Assembly (NCBI GenBank): GCA_023395465.1
Contig: JAEWZE010000214.1
Location: 1-31,397 of the forward strand
Direction: 5' to 3'
DNA length: 31,397 nt
Origin: Pseudomonadota bacterium
GTDB taxonomy: Bacteria > Pseudomonadota > Gammaproteobacteria > Xanthomonadales > Xanthomonadaceae
Positions 17,144 to 28,622 of the stretch are shown in pieces. The number at the start of each line of letters is the position of its first letter. The stretch's first letter is position 1. The position numbers were made by a program, and so were the translations under genes. The notes below the pieces were generated by a model. That model was not told where the DNA came from. It searched no databases and was given only the letters and a program-made list of their open reading frames with translations.

Positions 17144-18322
17144 TCAGGCCACCTCGAACAGGCCCGCGGCGCCCTGGCCGCCGCCCACGCACATGGTCAC
17201 GACCACGTACTTCGCGCCGCGACGCCGGCCCTCGATCAGCGCGTGGCCGACCAGTCGCGCGCCGCTGACGCCGTAGGGATGTCCGACCGCGATCGCGCCG
17301 CCGTTGACGTTGAGCCGCTCGTGCGGGATGCCGAGCCGATCCATGCAGTACAGCACCTGCACGGCGAAGGCCTCGTTGAGCTCCCACAGGCCGATGTCCT
17401 CGACCGAGAGCCCGGCCCATTCGAGCAGTTTCGGCACCGCGAACACCGGGCCGATGCCCATCTCGTCGGCCTCGCAGCCGGCGACCGCATAGCCGCGGAA
17501 CACGCCCAGCGGCCGCAGCCCGCGCCGCGCCGCGGCGGCGGCCGACATCAGCACGCAGGCCGAGGCGCCATCGGAGAACTGGCTGGCGTTGCCGGCCGAG
17601 ATCACCCCGCCCGGCAGCGCGGTCCGGATCCTGGACACCGCGTCGAAGGTGGTGTCGGCACGCACGCCCTCGTCGGCCGACAGCGTGACCTCGCGCGTGA
17701 CCATCGCCCTGGTCGCCGGGTCGGCGACCGCCTGGCGCACCGTGATCGGCACGATCTCGTCGTCGAAGCGCCCGGCCGCCTGCGCCGCCGCGGCGCGTTG
17801 CTGGCTTTCCGCGCCGTAGCGGTCCTGGCGTTCGCGGTCGATGCCGTAGCGGCGCGCGACGTTCTCGGCGGTCTGCAGCATCGGCATGTAGATCGCCGGA
17901 TAGTGGCGCGCCATCCATACGTCTTCGAGCATGTGCTGGTTGATCGTGTTCTGCACCGTGGAGATGCACTCCACGCCGCCGGCCACGAACGCCTCGCCCT
18001 CGCCGGCGACGATGCGCTGCGCGGTCTGCGCGATCGCCTGCAGGCCCGAGGCGCAGAAGCGGTTGACGGTGGCGCCGGGCACGCTGGCCGGCAGGCCGGC
18101 GCGGATCGCCGCCTGGCGGGCGATGTTGCTGCCGGTGGCGCCTTCGGGCCAGGCGCAGCCCAGCACGACGTCCTCGACCTCGGCCGGATCGATGCCGGCG
18201 CGTTCGACCGCGTGGCGCACCACGTGGCCGCCAACGGTGGCGCCGTGGCTGAGATTGAGCGCGCCCTTCCAGCTCTTGGCCAGGCCGGTGCGGGCGGTGG
18301 ACACGATGACGGCTTCGTTCAC
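17144..18322 (-). CDS. Thiolase (acetyl-CoA C-acyltransferase)
   Basis: 392 aa, typical thiolase length. The nucleophile is Cys90 in VNRFCASGLQAI; the catalytic His is in GGAIAVGHPYGVSGAR and the second Cys in CVGGGQGAAGLFE. GTG 18322 is used as start, with GAGG upstream and an 8-bp gap to the fadB-like gene. The protein begins NEAVIVSTARTGLAKSWKG, the usual thiolase N-terminus. It would cleave 3-oxoacyl-CoA with CoA to release acetyl-CoA, or propionyl-CoA from 2-methyl-branched substrates. Confidence 0.95.
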   Translation of the reverse strand: MNEAVIVSTARTGLAKSWKGALNLSHGATVGGHVVRHAVERAGIDPAEVEDVVLGCAWPEGATGSNIARQAAIRAGLPASVPGATVNRFCASGLQAIAQTAQRIVAGEGEAFVAGGVECISTVQNTINQHMLEDVWMARHYPAIYMPMLQTAENVARRYGIDRERQDRYGAESQQRAAAAQAAGRFDDEIVPITVRQAVADPATRAMVTREVTLSADEGVRADTTFDAVSRIRTALPGGVISAGNASQFSDGASACVLMSAAAAARRGLRPLGVFRGYAVAGCEADEMGIGPVFAVPKLLEWAGLSVEDIGLWELNEAFAVQVLYCMDRLGIPHERLNVNGGAIAVGHPYGVSGARLVGHALIEGRRRGAKYVVVTMCVGGGQGAAGLFEVA

Positions 18323-18330
18323 GGCGGACC

Positions 18331-20442
<2,112 letters not shown>

Positions 20443-20488
20443 GTCGATGCCTGCACCTTGTCGGGGAGAAGAAGTGGACGCTTGGCGT

Positions 20489-21547
20489 TCATGCGGTCGC
20501 CTCCGCGCGCCGGGCGAATCGCCAGCCCAGGGCCGCCAGCGCCGGCACCTGCGCGGCGAAGCGCAGCGCCTCCGGATCGGTGGCCATGCCGGCCCGCGCC
20601 CGCGCGCCCACGCCCTGCAGGATCGCGGCGAGGCGGAACAGGTTGTAGGCCAGGCAGAAGTCCCAGTGCTCGCCGACGCGCAGGCCGGTGCGGCGCTCGT
20701 AGTCGCGCACGTAGGCGTGCTCGTCCGGAATCCCGAGCGCGTCCAGGTCCAGGCCGCCGAGCCCGGCGAGGAAGCCCGGCGCGATATGCCAGCTCATCAC
20801 GTGGTAGGCGAAGTCGGCCAGCGGATGGCCCAGCGTGGACAGCTCCCAGTCCAGCACCGCCAGCAGGCGCGGCTGGCCCTGCGCGAACACCAGGTTGTCG
20901 AGCCGGAAATCGCCGTGCACCAGCGCGACCGGCTCGTCCTGCTCGCGCGGCAGGTGCGCCGGCAGCCAGGCGATCAGCCGCTCCATGTCGGCGATGGCCT
21001 CGTCGCGGCTGGCCGCGTACTGGCGCGTCCAGCGGTCGATCTGGCGCGCGAAGTAGCCCCCGCTGCGGCCGTAGTCGCGCAGCCCCAGCGCATCGACATC
21101 GAGGCCGTGCAGGGTCGCGATCGCCGTGTTCATGGCGTCGTAGCGGGCGCCGCGCGCAGGCGGCTCCAGGCCCGGCAGCGACTGGTCGCCGAAGATCTCG
21201 CCGTCGATGAAGTCCATGACGTAGAAGCCGGCGCCGATCAGCGACTCGTCCTCGCACAGCACGTGCATCGCGGCCACCGGCACGCCGCTGCCGGCCAGCG
21301 CCTGCTGCACGCGGAACTCGCGCTCGATCGCGTGCGCCGAGGGCAGCAGCCGCGCGCGCGGACCGGGACGCGCGCGCAGCACGCAGTCGCGCGCGGCGGT
21401 ACGCAGGCGCCAGCCGGGATTGGAGCGGCCGCCGGCCAGCCGCTCGACCTGCATCGCGCCGCCGAAGCCTTCGAGCCGCGCCTGCAGCCAGGCCTGCAGC
21501 GCAGCCACGTTGTCCTCCACCGAGGGGAACGGTCCGGCCGCGCTCAT
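20489..21547 (-). CDS. ACAD10/11-type APH-fold phosphotransferase (putative hydroxyacyl-CoA kinase)
   Basis: 352 aa. APH/choline-kinase fold: nucleotide loop GGRSNPGWRL (39-48), VLRARP, LPSAHAIEREFRVQQAL (69-85), YVMDFIDGEIF, catalytic loop H211-G-D213-F-R-L-D-N218, and metal-binding D233-W-E. The sequence closely follows the N-terminal kinase domain of mammalian ACAD11 and is the class of LvaA in the Pseudomonas putida levulinate operon. LvaA phosphorylates 4-hydroxyvaleryl-CoA on the hydroxyl. Here the kinase is a separate gene, while its dehydrogenase partner (22472-23707) starts the opposite transcript. It is coupled to the ComB-like gene by an ATGA overlap. Annotations as aminoglycoside phosphotransferase for this subfamily are misleading. 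Confidence 0.9.
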   Translation of the reverse strand: MSAAGPFPSVEDNVAALQAWLQARLEGFGGAMQVERLAGGRSNPGWRLRTAARDCVLRARPGPRARLLPSAHAIEREFRVQQALAGSGVPVAAMHVLCEDESLIGAGFYVMDFIDGEIFGDQSLPGLEPPARGARYDAMNTAIATLHGLDVDALGLRDYGRSGGYFARQIDRWTRQYAASRDEAIADMERLIAWLPAHLPREQDEPVALVHGDFRLDNLVFAQGQPRLLAVLDWELSTLGHPLADFAYHVMSWHIAPGFLAGLGGLDLDALGIPDEHAYVRDYERRTGLRVGEHWDFCLAYNLFRLAAILQGVGARARAGMATDPEALRFAAQVPALAALGWRFARRAEATA

Positions 21548-22287
21548 GCCGCCGCCCTCACCATGCGTCCGTCGCGCAGCACCGGCACCACCTCACAGCA
21601 GTCGCGGTTGCCGGCATCGGCGATCTCGTCCTCGAGGCCGGCGTCGGCCAGCAGCCGCCCCACCCGCGAGCCCGACAGCGCCGCCACCGGCTCGGCCGCC
21701 AGCGCGGCCAGCTCGGCCGCCAGCGCCGCGTCGCTCGGTGCATAGCCGGCGCATGTGCGCAGCGCGCGCACCACGTGCCCGGCGCCGATGAAATCGCCCA
21801 GACACAGCCGGCCCAGCGATCCGGCGCAGACCAGCAGCACCGGCACGCCGGGGTGCGCCTGCGCGATGTGGCGCGCGAGCGCGGCGGCATTGGTCAGGGC
21901 GCCGGCGTACACCGCCACCGCGCCGGCACAGGCGGCGATGGCGCGGGTGCCGTTGGTGGTGGAGTAGACCAGCTCGCTGCCTTCGCGCACCTGCGCCGAC
22001 AGCGCCAGCGGCGTTGCGGGCGCCCACCCCGGCAGGGTGCGCGCCAGGTATTCGCCGGCGATCACCGCCCCGACGCGGCGCGCGGCCTCTTGCCGGGCAT
22101 CGTCGTCGTCGCGCGCCGGATACACCGCCCCCGCCCCGGCGCCGAGCACGCGCACGATGGTCGAGGTGGCGAACAGCACGTCGATCACCACCACGACCTT
22201 GGCGCCCAGGCGCGCGCCGTCCACGTCCTGGTGGCGGACGAGGACATGCAGGCTGGGCGAATCGGTACTGGCTACGTCGGACATCAT
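21544..22287 (-). CDS. ComB-family (2-phosphosulfolactate phosphatase-like) protein
   Basis: 247 aa. ComB blocks are clear: VVVIDVLFATSTIV (32-45), YSTTNGTRAIAAC (108-120), and VCAGSLGRLCLGDFIGAG (153-169, canonically CAGxxGxxSLED). The block that in ComB relatives usually reads like GFDLGNSP is degenerate here (GWAPATPLALS, 87-97). ComB hydrolyses 2-phosphosulfolactate in coenzyme M synthesis, but no other CoM gene (ComA, ComC, ComDE) is in the window. It is the first gene of the leftward set, overlapping the acyl-CoA kinase gene by 4 bp. ATG 22287 lies 7 nt after a CATTAT -10 and has no Shine-Dalgarno, so the mRNA may be leaderless. A role on a phosphorylated hydroxyacyl intermediate is inference. 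Confidence 0.85.
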   Translation of the reverse strand: MMSDVASTDSPSLHVLVRHQDVDGARLGAKVVVVIDVLFATSTIVRVLGAGAGAVYPARDDDDARQEAARRVGAVIAGEYLARTLPGWAPATPLALSAQVREGSELVYSTTNGTRAIAACAGAVAVYAGALTNAAALARHIAQAHPGVPVLLVCAGSLGRLCLGDFIGAGHVVRALRTCAGYAPSDAALAAELAALAAEPVAALSGSRVGRLLADAGLEDEIADAGNRDCCEVVPVLRDGRMVRAAA

Positions 22288-22324
22288 GTTTCGTATAATG
22301 GAACTTAATTCTGCAATCTGGAAT
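22288..22324 (-). promoter_or_regulatory. Leftward promoter with two IclR-like boxes
   Basis: Box A at 22288-22304 (GTTTCGTATAATGGAAC) is an imperfect palindrome touching the comB-like start codon. Box C (22308-22324) matches it at 9 of 17 positions and lies exactly 20 bp away. Leftward, CATTAT (22300-22295) is a -10 within box A, ending 7 nt before the ATG. The -35 position (22323-22318, TTCCAG) is poor and lies within box C. The arrangement fits an activator or dual regulator, most simply the IclR protein encoded at 23707-24540. Confidence 0.6.
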
Positions 22325-22393
22325 CCAATCTAGAGGGCATTTCTGATCGCTGCAAGCACCACACGTGATGCGCCGCACCATAACTGCCCTGGC

Positions 22394-22411
22394 GGCGCGA
22401 GCGCTTGCGCC
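22394..22411. repeat. 18-bp GC palindrome in the divergent control region
   Basis: GGCGC-GAGCGCTT-GCGCC reads as an almost perfect palindrome (one G-T mismatch pair in the inner part), lying between the two pairs of regulatory boxes. It could be another protein site or a hairpin separating the two promoters. It is not followed by a T-tract. Confidence 0.35.
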
Positions 22412-22432
22412 TGCCGAAGAGTCGGCATAGCA

Positions 22433-22471
22433 TCCTGAGTTACTGGAACTTCATTTCGCATTACGGAACTT
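22433..22471 (+). promoter_or_regulatory. Rightward promoter with two IclR-like boxes
   Basis: Box B at 22453-22469 (ATTTCGCATTACGGAAC) matches box A of the leftward promoter at 13 of 17 positions. Box D (22433-22449), 20 bp upstream, matches A at 9 of 17, including the TGGAAC end. Rightward, CATTAC (22459-22464) is a candidate -10 ending exactly 7 nt before ATG 22472. The -35 position falls in box D and is poor. No Shine-Dalgarno stands before the ATG, suggesting leaderless or near-leaderless translation. The layout mirrors the leftward promoter. Confidence 0.6.
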
Positions 22472-23706
<1,235 letters not shown>

Positions 23707-23707
<1 letters not shown>

Positions 23708-24540
23708 TGGGCAATCCACGCCGCGACATCCAGAGCCTGTCCACCGATCCGGACGGCCGCAACCCGCAGCTGGTGAACTCGGTGGTCCGCGCGTTCTCGA
23801 TCCTGCGCTGCTTCGAACGCAGCCGCGGCCATCCCGAGGAGCGCTACCTCGGCAACCAGGACATCGCCCGCCGCACGCGCCTGCCCAAGGCCACGGTGTC
23901 GCGGCTGACCCAGACCCTGGCCACGCTCGGCTATCTCGAATACGCGCCGGCGCGCGAGAAGTACGCGCTGGGTCCGGCCGTGCTCGGCCTCGGCCACGCC
24001 TACATGGCCGGGCACGACATCGTCGGCATCGCCCAGCCGCTGATGCAGGAGCTGGCCGAATACACCCGCGCCGCGGTGATGCTCGCGGTACCGGACGGGC
24101 TGCGCATGCTGTTGCTGGAAGTCTGCCAGGGCGACGAGACGTTCAACCTGCGGCTGGAGAAGGGTGCGCACGTGCCGCACGGCACCACCGCGCTGGGTCG
24201 CGCCGACCTGGCCGCGCGCCCGCGCGAACTGTTCGACCTGCGCATGCTGGATTTCGAACGCAGCACGCCGCCGGCGGACTGGCCCAGGATCCGCGCCGGC
24301 ATCGAGCGCGCGCGCCAGGACTACGAGACCTACGGCTTCGTGTTCTCGATGGGCGACTGGCACCCGGACGTGTTCGCGGTGGGCGTGCCGATGGTCTCGG
24401 CCGACCGCACCCGCCACTTCGCCTTCAACATCAGCGGCCGCGTCTCGGTGATGACGCGCGAGAAGCTGGTGCAGGACTTCGGCCCGAAGCTCGTCGCGCT
24501 GCGCAACCGCGTCTACGAGGCCACCGAAGGCCGTTTCTGA
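23707..24540 (+). CDS. IclR-family transcriptional regulator
   Basis: 277 aa. An N-terminal winged HTH spans about residues 20-95 (LVNSVVRAFSILRCFE; IARRTRLPKATVSRLTQTLATLGYLEY), followed by the IclR effector-binding domain (YMAGHDIVGIAQPLMQELAEYT to the C-terminus). The block normally reading HxTAxGxAxLA is HGTTALGRADLA, and the usual YATxxxExxxGxxxxAVPI is partly altered (YGFVFSMGDWHPDVFAVGVPM). It is co-transcribed with the ACAD11-type gene and probably controls the divergent promoters through the paired boxes at 22288-22469. The effector is likely an acyl-CoA or free acid of the pathway. The remaining genes of the rightward set start 28 bp later. Confidence 0.92.
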
Positions 24541-24568
24541 TCCCGCCATCCCGACGGAGGAATCCCGC

Positions 24569-25564
24569 GTGAGAGCCGTGACCTGCGAAGCCTGGGGCAG
24601 CCCCGACACGCTGCGCGTCACCGACATGGCGCTGCCCGCGCCCGGACCCGGGCAGGTGCGCGTGCGCGTGCACGTGGCCTCGGTGAACTTTCCCGACGCG
24701 CTGATGGTGGCCGGCAAGTACCAGCTGCGGCCGGCGTTCCCGTTCTCCCCGGGTTCGGAGTTCGCCGGCACGGTCACCGCCACCGGCGAAGGCGTGACCG
24801 CGCCGCGCGTCGGCGACCGGGTGGCCGGCACCGCGGATTTCGGTGCCTACGCCGAGGAGGTGCTGGCCGACGCGCGCCACCTGGTGGTGCTGCCGACCGA
24901 CACCGGCGACGAGGAGCTGGAGCTGGCCGGCAGCTTCCTGCTCACCTACGGCACCTCCTGGCACGCGCTCAAGGACCGCGCGCAGGCGCAGCCCGGCGAG
25001 ACCCTGCTGGTGCTCGGTGCCGGCGGCGGCGTCGGCGTGGCGGCGGTGGAACTGGGCAAGCGCATGGGCCTGCGCGTGATCGCCGCGGCATCGAGCGAGG
25101 CCAAGCGCGAGGCGGCGCGTTCGCGCGGCGCCGACGAAGCGCTCGACTCCACCGACCCGGCCTTCCGCGAGCGGCTCAAGGCGCTCACCGGCGGACGCGG
25201 CGTCGACATCGTCTACGACCCGGTCGGCGGCGACATGACCGAGACCGCGCTGCGTTCGCTCGCCTGGCGCGGCCGCCATCTGGTCGTCGGCTTCGCCGCC
25301 GGCGACATCCCGAAGCTGCCGGCCAACCTGCTGCTGCTCAAGGGCGCGTCCCTGGTCGGCGTGTTCTGGGGCGAGTTCGTGCGCCGCGAGCCCGCAGCCA
25401 GCGCCGCCAACACCCGCGAGCTGCTGGCCTGGCTGCGCGAGGGCGCGCTGCGGCCGCTGGTCTCTCGCCGCTACCCGCTGTCGCAGGCGCCGGCCGCGCT
25501 CGAGGCGCTGCTGGCGCGCGAGGCGGTGGGCAAGCTGGTGGTGCTGCCGCAGCTGGCCGGCTGA
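24569..25564 (+). CDS. NADPH:quinone oxidoreductase-like MDR enzyme (zinc-free)
   Basis: 331 aa. Medium-chain dehydrogenase/reductase fold: SVNFPDALMVAGKYQLRPAFPFSPGSEFAG in consecutive blocks, cofactor loop LGAGGGVGVAAVELGKRMGLRV near residue 150, and the C-terminal VGKLVVLP. No catalytic or structural zinc cysteines are present, which places it in the quinone oxidoreductase / enoyl reductase branch. The start is GTG 24569, with GGAGG 8 nt upstream. In acyl-CoA islands this branch often acts as an enoyl-CoA or enone reductase using NADPH; here it could reduce a double bond of the substrate. Confidence 0.88.
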   Translation: MRAVTCEAWGSPDTLRVTDMALPAPGPGQVRVRVHVASVNFPDALMVAGKYQLRPAFPFSPGSEFAGTVTATGEGVTAPRVGDRVAGTADFGAYAEEVLADARHLVVLPTDTGDEELELAGSFLLTYGTSWHALKDRAQAQPGETLLVLGAGGGVGVAAVELGKRMGLRVIAAASSEAKREAARSRGADEALDSTDPAFRERLKALTGGRGVDIVYDPVGGDMTETALRSLAWRGRHLVVGFAAGDIPKLPANLLLLKGASLVGVFWGEFVRREPAASAANTRELLAWLREGALRPLVSRRYPLSQAPAALEALLAREAVGKLVVLPQLAG

Positions 25565-25596
25565 GTTCCGCGCAACGACGACACAGGAGCCGATCC

Positions 25597-27240
25597 ATGC
25601 CGCGTTCCCCGCACTGGCCACCCGGCCTGCCGCACCATCTCGAACTGCCCCGGACCTCGCTGTACGAGAACCTCGCGATCAGCGCGCGCCGCTATCCGCA
25701 GCGCCCGGCCACGCTCTACTACGGCGGCGCCCTCGACTACGCGCAGCTGGCCGCGCAGGTCGATGCGCTGGCCGGCTTCCTGCAGCAGCGCTGCGGCGTG
25801 GCCCGCGGCGACCGCGTGGCGCTGTTCATGCAGAACTGTCCCCAGTTCGTCGTCGCGGTCTACGCGATCCTGCGCGCCGACGCGGTGGTGGTGCCGGTCA
25901 ACAGCATGAACCGGCTGGAAGAGGTACGACACATCGTGCGCGACAGCGGCGCGCGCACCGCGCTGGTCGCGCAGGAGCTGGCGCCGGAGCTGCTGCCGCT
26001 GCGCGGGGAGCTGCTCGACCACGTGGTCGTGGCCACGTACTCCGACTACATCGATGCCGGCACCGACCTGCCGCTGCCCGAGGTCGTGGCGCAGCCGCGC
26101 CAGGCGTTCGAAGGCGCGATCGCCTGGAACACGGCGCTGGCGGCCGGGCTCGCGCCATCCGCGCACCAGGCCGGCCCCGACGACCTGGCGGTGATGCCCT
26201 ACACCTCGGGCACCACCGGCGCGCCGCGCGGCTGCCTGCACACCCATCGCAGCGTGATGCATACCGCCGTCGCCGGACCCGAGTGGTGCTTCGTGCCCAA
26301 GGACACGGTGGTGCTGGCCAGCCTGCCGATGTTCCACGTCACCGGCCTGCAGAACGGGATCAACACGCCGGTCTACCGTGGCAACACCATGGTGGTGATG
26401 ACGCGCTGGGACCGGCGCTGCGCCGCGCTGCTGATCGAACGCCACCGCGCCGGCGCGTGGACCGCGATCCCGACCATGCTGATGGACTTCCTCGCCCAGG
26501 ACCTGTCGGCCTTCGACCTGTCCTCGATGCACGTCCTCACCGGCGGCGGCGCGGCCATGCCCAGGGCGGTCGCCGAACGCATCCGCCAGCTGTGGGGCAT
26601 CGACTATGTCGAAGGCTACGGCCTGTCGGAAACCATGGCGCCGACCCACCTCAACCCGGTGCACCGGCCCAAGCCGCAGTGCCTGGGGCTGCCGATCCTG
26701 GACACCGATTCGCGCGTGGTCGATCCGCTGACCCTGGAGGAACTGCCGACCGGCGAGGTCGGCGAGATCGTCACCCACGGGCCGCAGGTGATGCTCGGCT
26801 ACCACGGCCGCCCCGAGGACGATCCGGGCAGCTTCGCCGAGATCGACGGCAAGCGCTTCCTGCGCACCGGCGACCTGGCCTACGTCGACGACGAGGGCTA
26901 CTTCTTCATGGTCGACCGGCTCAAGCGCATGATCAACGCCTCGGGCTTCAAGATCTGGCCGGCCGAGGTGGAGGCGCTGCTGTACGGCCATCCCGCGGTG
27001 CAGGAGGCCTGCGTGATCGGCATGCGCGACGCCCACCGCGGCGAGAGCGCCAAGGCGATCGTGGTGCTGCGCGAGGGCCACGACGCCGACGAGGCCGGCA
27101 TCATCGAATGGGCGCGCGCGCACATGGCCGCCTACAAGGTGCCGCACGCGGTCGAGTTCCGCGACGCGCTGCCGCGCAGCGCCACCGGCAAGGTGCAGTG
27201 GCGGGCGCTGCAGGAAGCCGAAGACGGGAACGCGACGTGA
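25597..27240 (+). CDS. Acyl-CoA synthetase (ANL-family AMP-forming ligase)
   Basis: 547 aa. Adenylation motifs in order are the P-loop YTSGTTGAPRGCLHTH (about 204-219), GYGLSET (about 341), LRTGDLAYVDDEGYFFMVDRLKRMI (two blocks; Asp and Arg of the hinge), GFKIWPAEVEALL and the catalytic Lys region PRSATGKVQWRAL. It activates a carboxylic acid with ATP and CoA as the entry step of the pathway. Substrate range is not predictable from these motifs; relatives act on medium/long-chain or substituted acids. AGGAG lies 8 nt before ATG 25597. The stop overlaps the GTG of the permease gene (GTGA). Confidence 0.93.
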   Translation: MPRSPHWPPGLPHHLELPRTSLYENLAISARRYPQRPATLYYGGALDYAQLAAQVDALAGFLQQRCGVARGDRVALFMQNCPQFVVAVYAILRADAVVVPVNSMNRLEEVRHIVRDSGARTALVAQELAPELLPLRGELLDHVVVATYSDYIDAGTDLPLPEVVAQPRQAFEGAIAWNTALAAGLAPSAHQAGPDDLAVMPYTSGTTGAPRGCLHTHRSVMHTAVAGPEWCFVPKDTVVLASLPMFHVTGLQNGINTPVYRGNTMVVMTRWDRRCAALLIERHRAGAWTAIPTMLMDFLAQDLSAFDLSSMHVLTGGGAAMPRAVAERIRQLWGIDYVEGYGLSETMAPTHLNPVHRPKPQCLGLPILDTDSRVVDPLTLEELPTGEVGEIVTHGPQVMLGYHGRPEDDPGSFAEIDGKRFLRTGDLAYVDDEGYFFMVDRLKRMINASGFKIWPAEVEALLYGHPAVQEACVIGMRDAHRGESAKAIVVLREGHDADEAGIIEWARAHMAAYKVPHAVEFRDALPRSATGKVQWRALQEAEDGNAT

Positions 27241-28622
27241 GCGGCGCGACCGACCCGGCCGCGGTGCGCGAGCGCAGCGGATGGCGCTGGGGTCCGTTCA
27301 CCTTCCGTCTGCCGTTCCTGCACACCCGCCCGCACTGGCCCGAACTGCTGCAGGGCACCCTGGTCGCGACCGCGACCGGACTGGCGCTGGTGCCGATCCT
27401 CACCGGCTACTTCGGCATGAGCTTCGAGGAAGGCATCGCCACCTCGCTGCTGATCAGCACCTTCCTGGTGGTCTCGCTGTGGGTGTTCGGCGATCCCTAT
27501 GCGCCGGGCTGGACCACGCCGGCGCTGCCGCTGGTGCTGGCCTTCGTGCTGGCGCGCTACGACACGCCGGAGCTGCGCTTCCAGGCGATGACCGCGCTGT
27601 CGCTGGGCTATGCGCTGCTGGTGTTCGTGCTCGGCATCAGCCGTGCCGGCCCGCGGCTCATCGGCTGGCTGCCGCCGACGCTGCGCGCCACGATCCTGAT
27701 CGGTTCGGCGCTGGCCGCCTTCCGCCAGGTGTTCGTGACCGACGCGCCACGCTTCCTCGAGCAGCAGCCGGTGTCGATCCTGCTGGCCTGCGCGATCTGC
27801 CTGGTGGTGGTGTTCTCCGCGCCGCTGCACCGCTGGCAGGCCCGCCATCGCTGGCTGCGCCACTTCACCGCGCTCGGGCTGCTGCCCGGATTCCTGGCGG
27901 CGGCCGTGGTCGGCCCGCTGGTGGGCGAGGTGAGCTACGACGTGCAGTGGGGCTGGCTTGCGCCGCCGGTGGCCGATGCGGTGGCGAAGATGTCGCCCCT
28001 CTCGATCGGCTGGCCGCCGCTGTCGATGTACCTGGACGTGCTGCCGCTGGTGCTGCTGACCTACGTGATCCAGTTCGGCGACTGGGTCACCGGCGATGCG
28101 GTGATCCGCGACGCGCAGGCCGCGCGCCCCGACGATCCGATCCGCATCGATCCCCGGCGCTCGCACCTGGTGCTGGCCACGCGCAACGCCGCCGCCGGCC
28201 TGGTGTCGCCGTTCTTTCCCACCCAGGGATCGCTGTGGGCGGGCGTGCATGTGGTGGTGGTGTCGCGCTGGCGCGAAGGCCCGCAGTCGATGCGCGACCT
28301 GCACAGCGGCCTGGTCTCGTACTACATGATGGGCTTGCCGGTGATCTACTTCCTGCTGCCGCTGCTGACCGGGCTGCAGCCGCTGCTGGGCGTGGCGCTG
28401 TCGATCACCCTGGTCACCACCGGTTTCGCCTGCGCCTACATCGGCCTGGCGATTCCGCGCAGCAACGCCGAGCGCGGCAGCGCGGTGCTCGGCGGCGTGG
28501 CGCTGTCGCTGTTCGATCCCTGGATCGCGCTCGCCGCGGCGGTGGCCTGCTGGTGGCTGCTGGTAGGCCGCGAACAGGACGCGCCCGCCGCGGTGCCGGC
28601 CACGGGCGGGGAGCATCCATGA
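27237..28622 (+). CDS. Polytopic inner-membrane permease, specificity unknown
   Basis: 461 aa, about 12 hydrophobic segments from residue 35 to the C-terminus. There are long helices such as LLQGTLVATATGLALVPIL, ILLACAICLVVVFSA and LPLVLLTYVIQFGDWV, and a soluble loop with RDAQAARPDDPIRIDPRRSH before NAAAGLVSPFFPTQGSLWAGV. Overall layout (acidic QFGDWVTGD segment, then the Pro/Gly-rich FFPTQGS loop) resembles the SLC23/SLC26-like uracil, benzoate or sulfate permease fold, but no signature is strong enough to fix the family. No STAS domain is present. GTG 27237 overlaps the ligase stop and the stop overlaps the next ATG, so it is tightly coupled. Probably imports the substrate acid. Confidence 0.8.
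   Translation: MSGATDPAAVRERSGWRWGPFTFRLPFLHTRPHWPELLQGTLVATATGLALVPILTGYFGMSFEEGIATSLLISTFLVVSLWVFGDPYAPGWTTPALPLVLAFVLARYDTPELRFQAMTALSLGYALLVFVLGISRAGPRLIGWLPPTLRATILIGSALAAFRQVFVTDAPRFLEQQPVSILLACAICLVVVFSAPLHRWQARHRWLRHFTALGLLPGFLAAAVVGPLVGEVSYDVQWGWLAPPVADAVAKMSPLSIGWPPLSMYLDVLPLVLLTYVIQFGDWVTGDAVIRDAQAARPDDPIRIDPRRSHLVLATRNAAAGLVSPFFPTQGSLWAGVHVVVVSRWREGPQSMRDLHSGLVSYYMMGLPVIYFLLPLLTGLQPLLGVALSITLVTTGFACAYIGLAIPRSNAERGSAVLGGVALSLFDPWIALAAAVACWWLLVGREQDAPAAVPATGGEHP

Noticed and set aside
20489..21547. Antibiotic-resistance aminoglycoside phosphotransferase
   Set aside because: The APH fold is present, but the sequence blocks follow the ACAD10/11 and LvaA acyl-CoA kinase subfamily, and the context is acyl-CoA catabolism.
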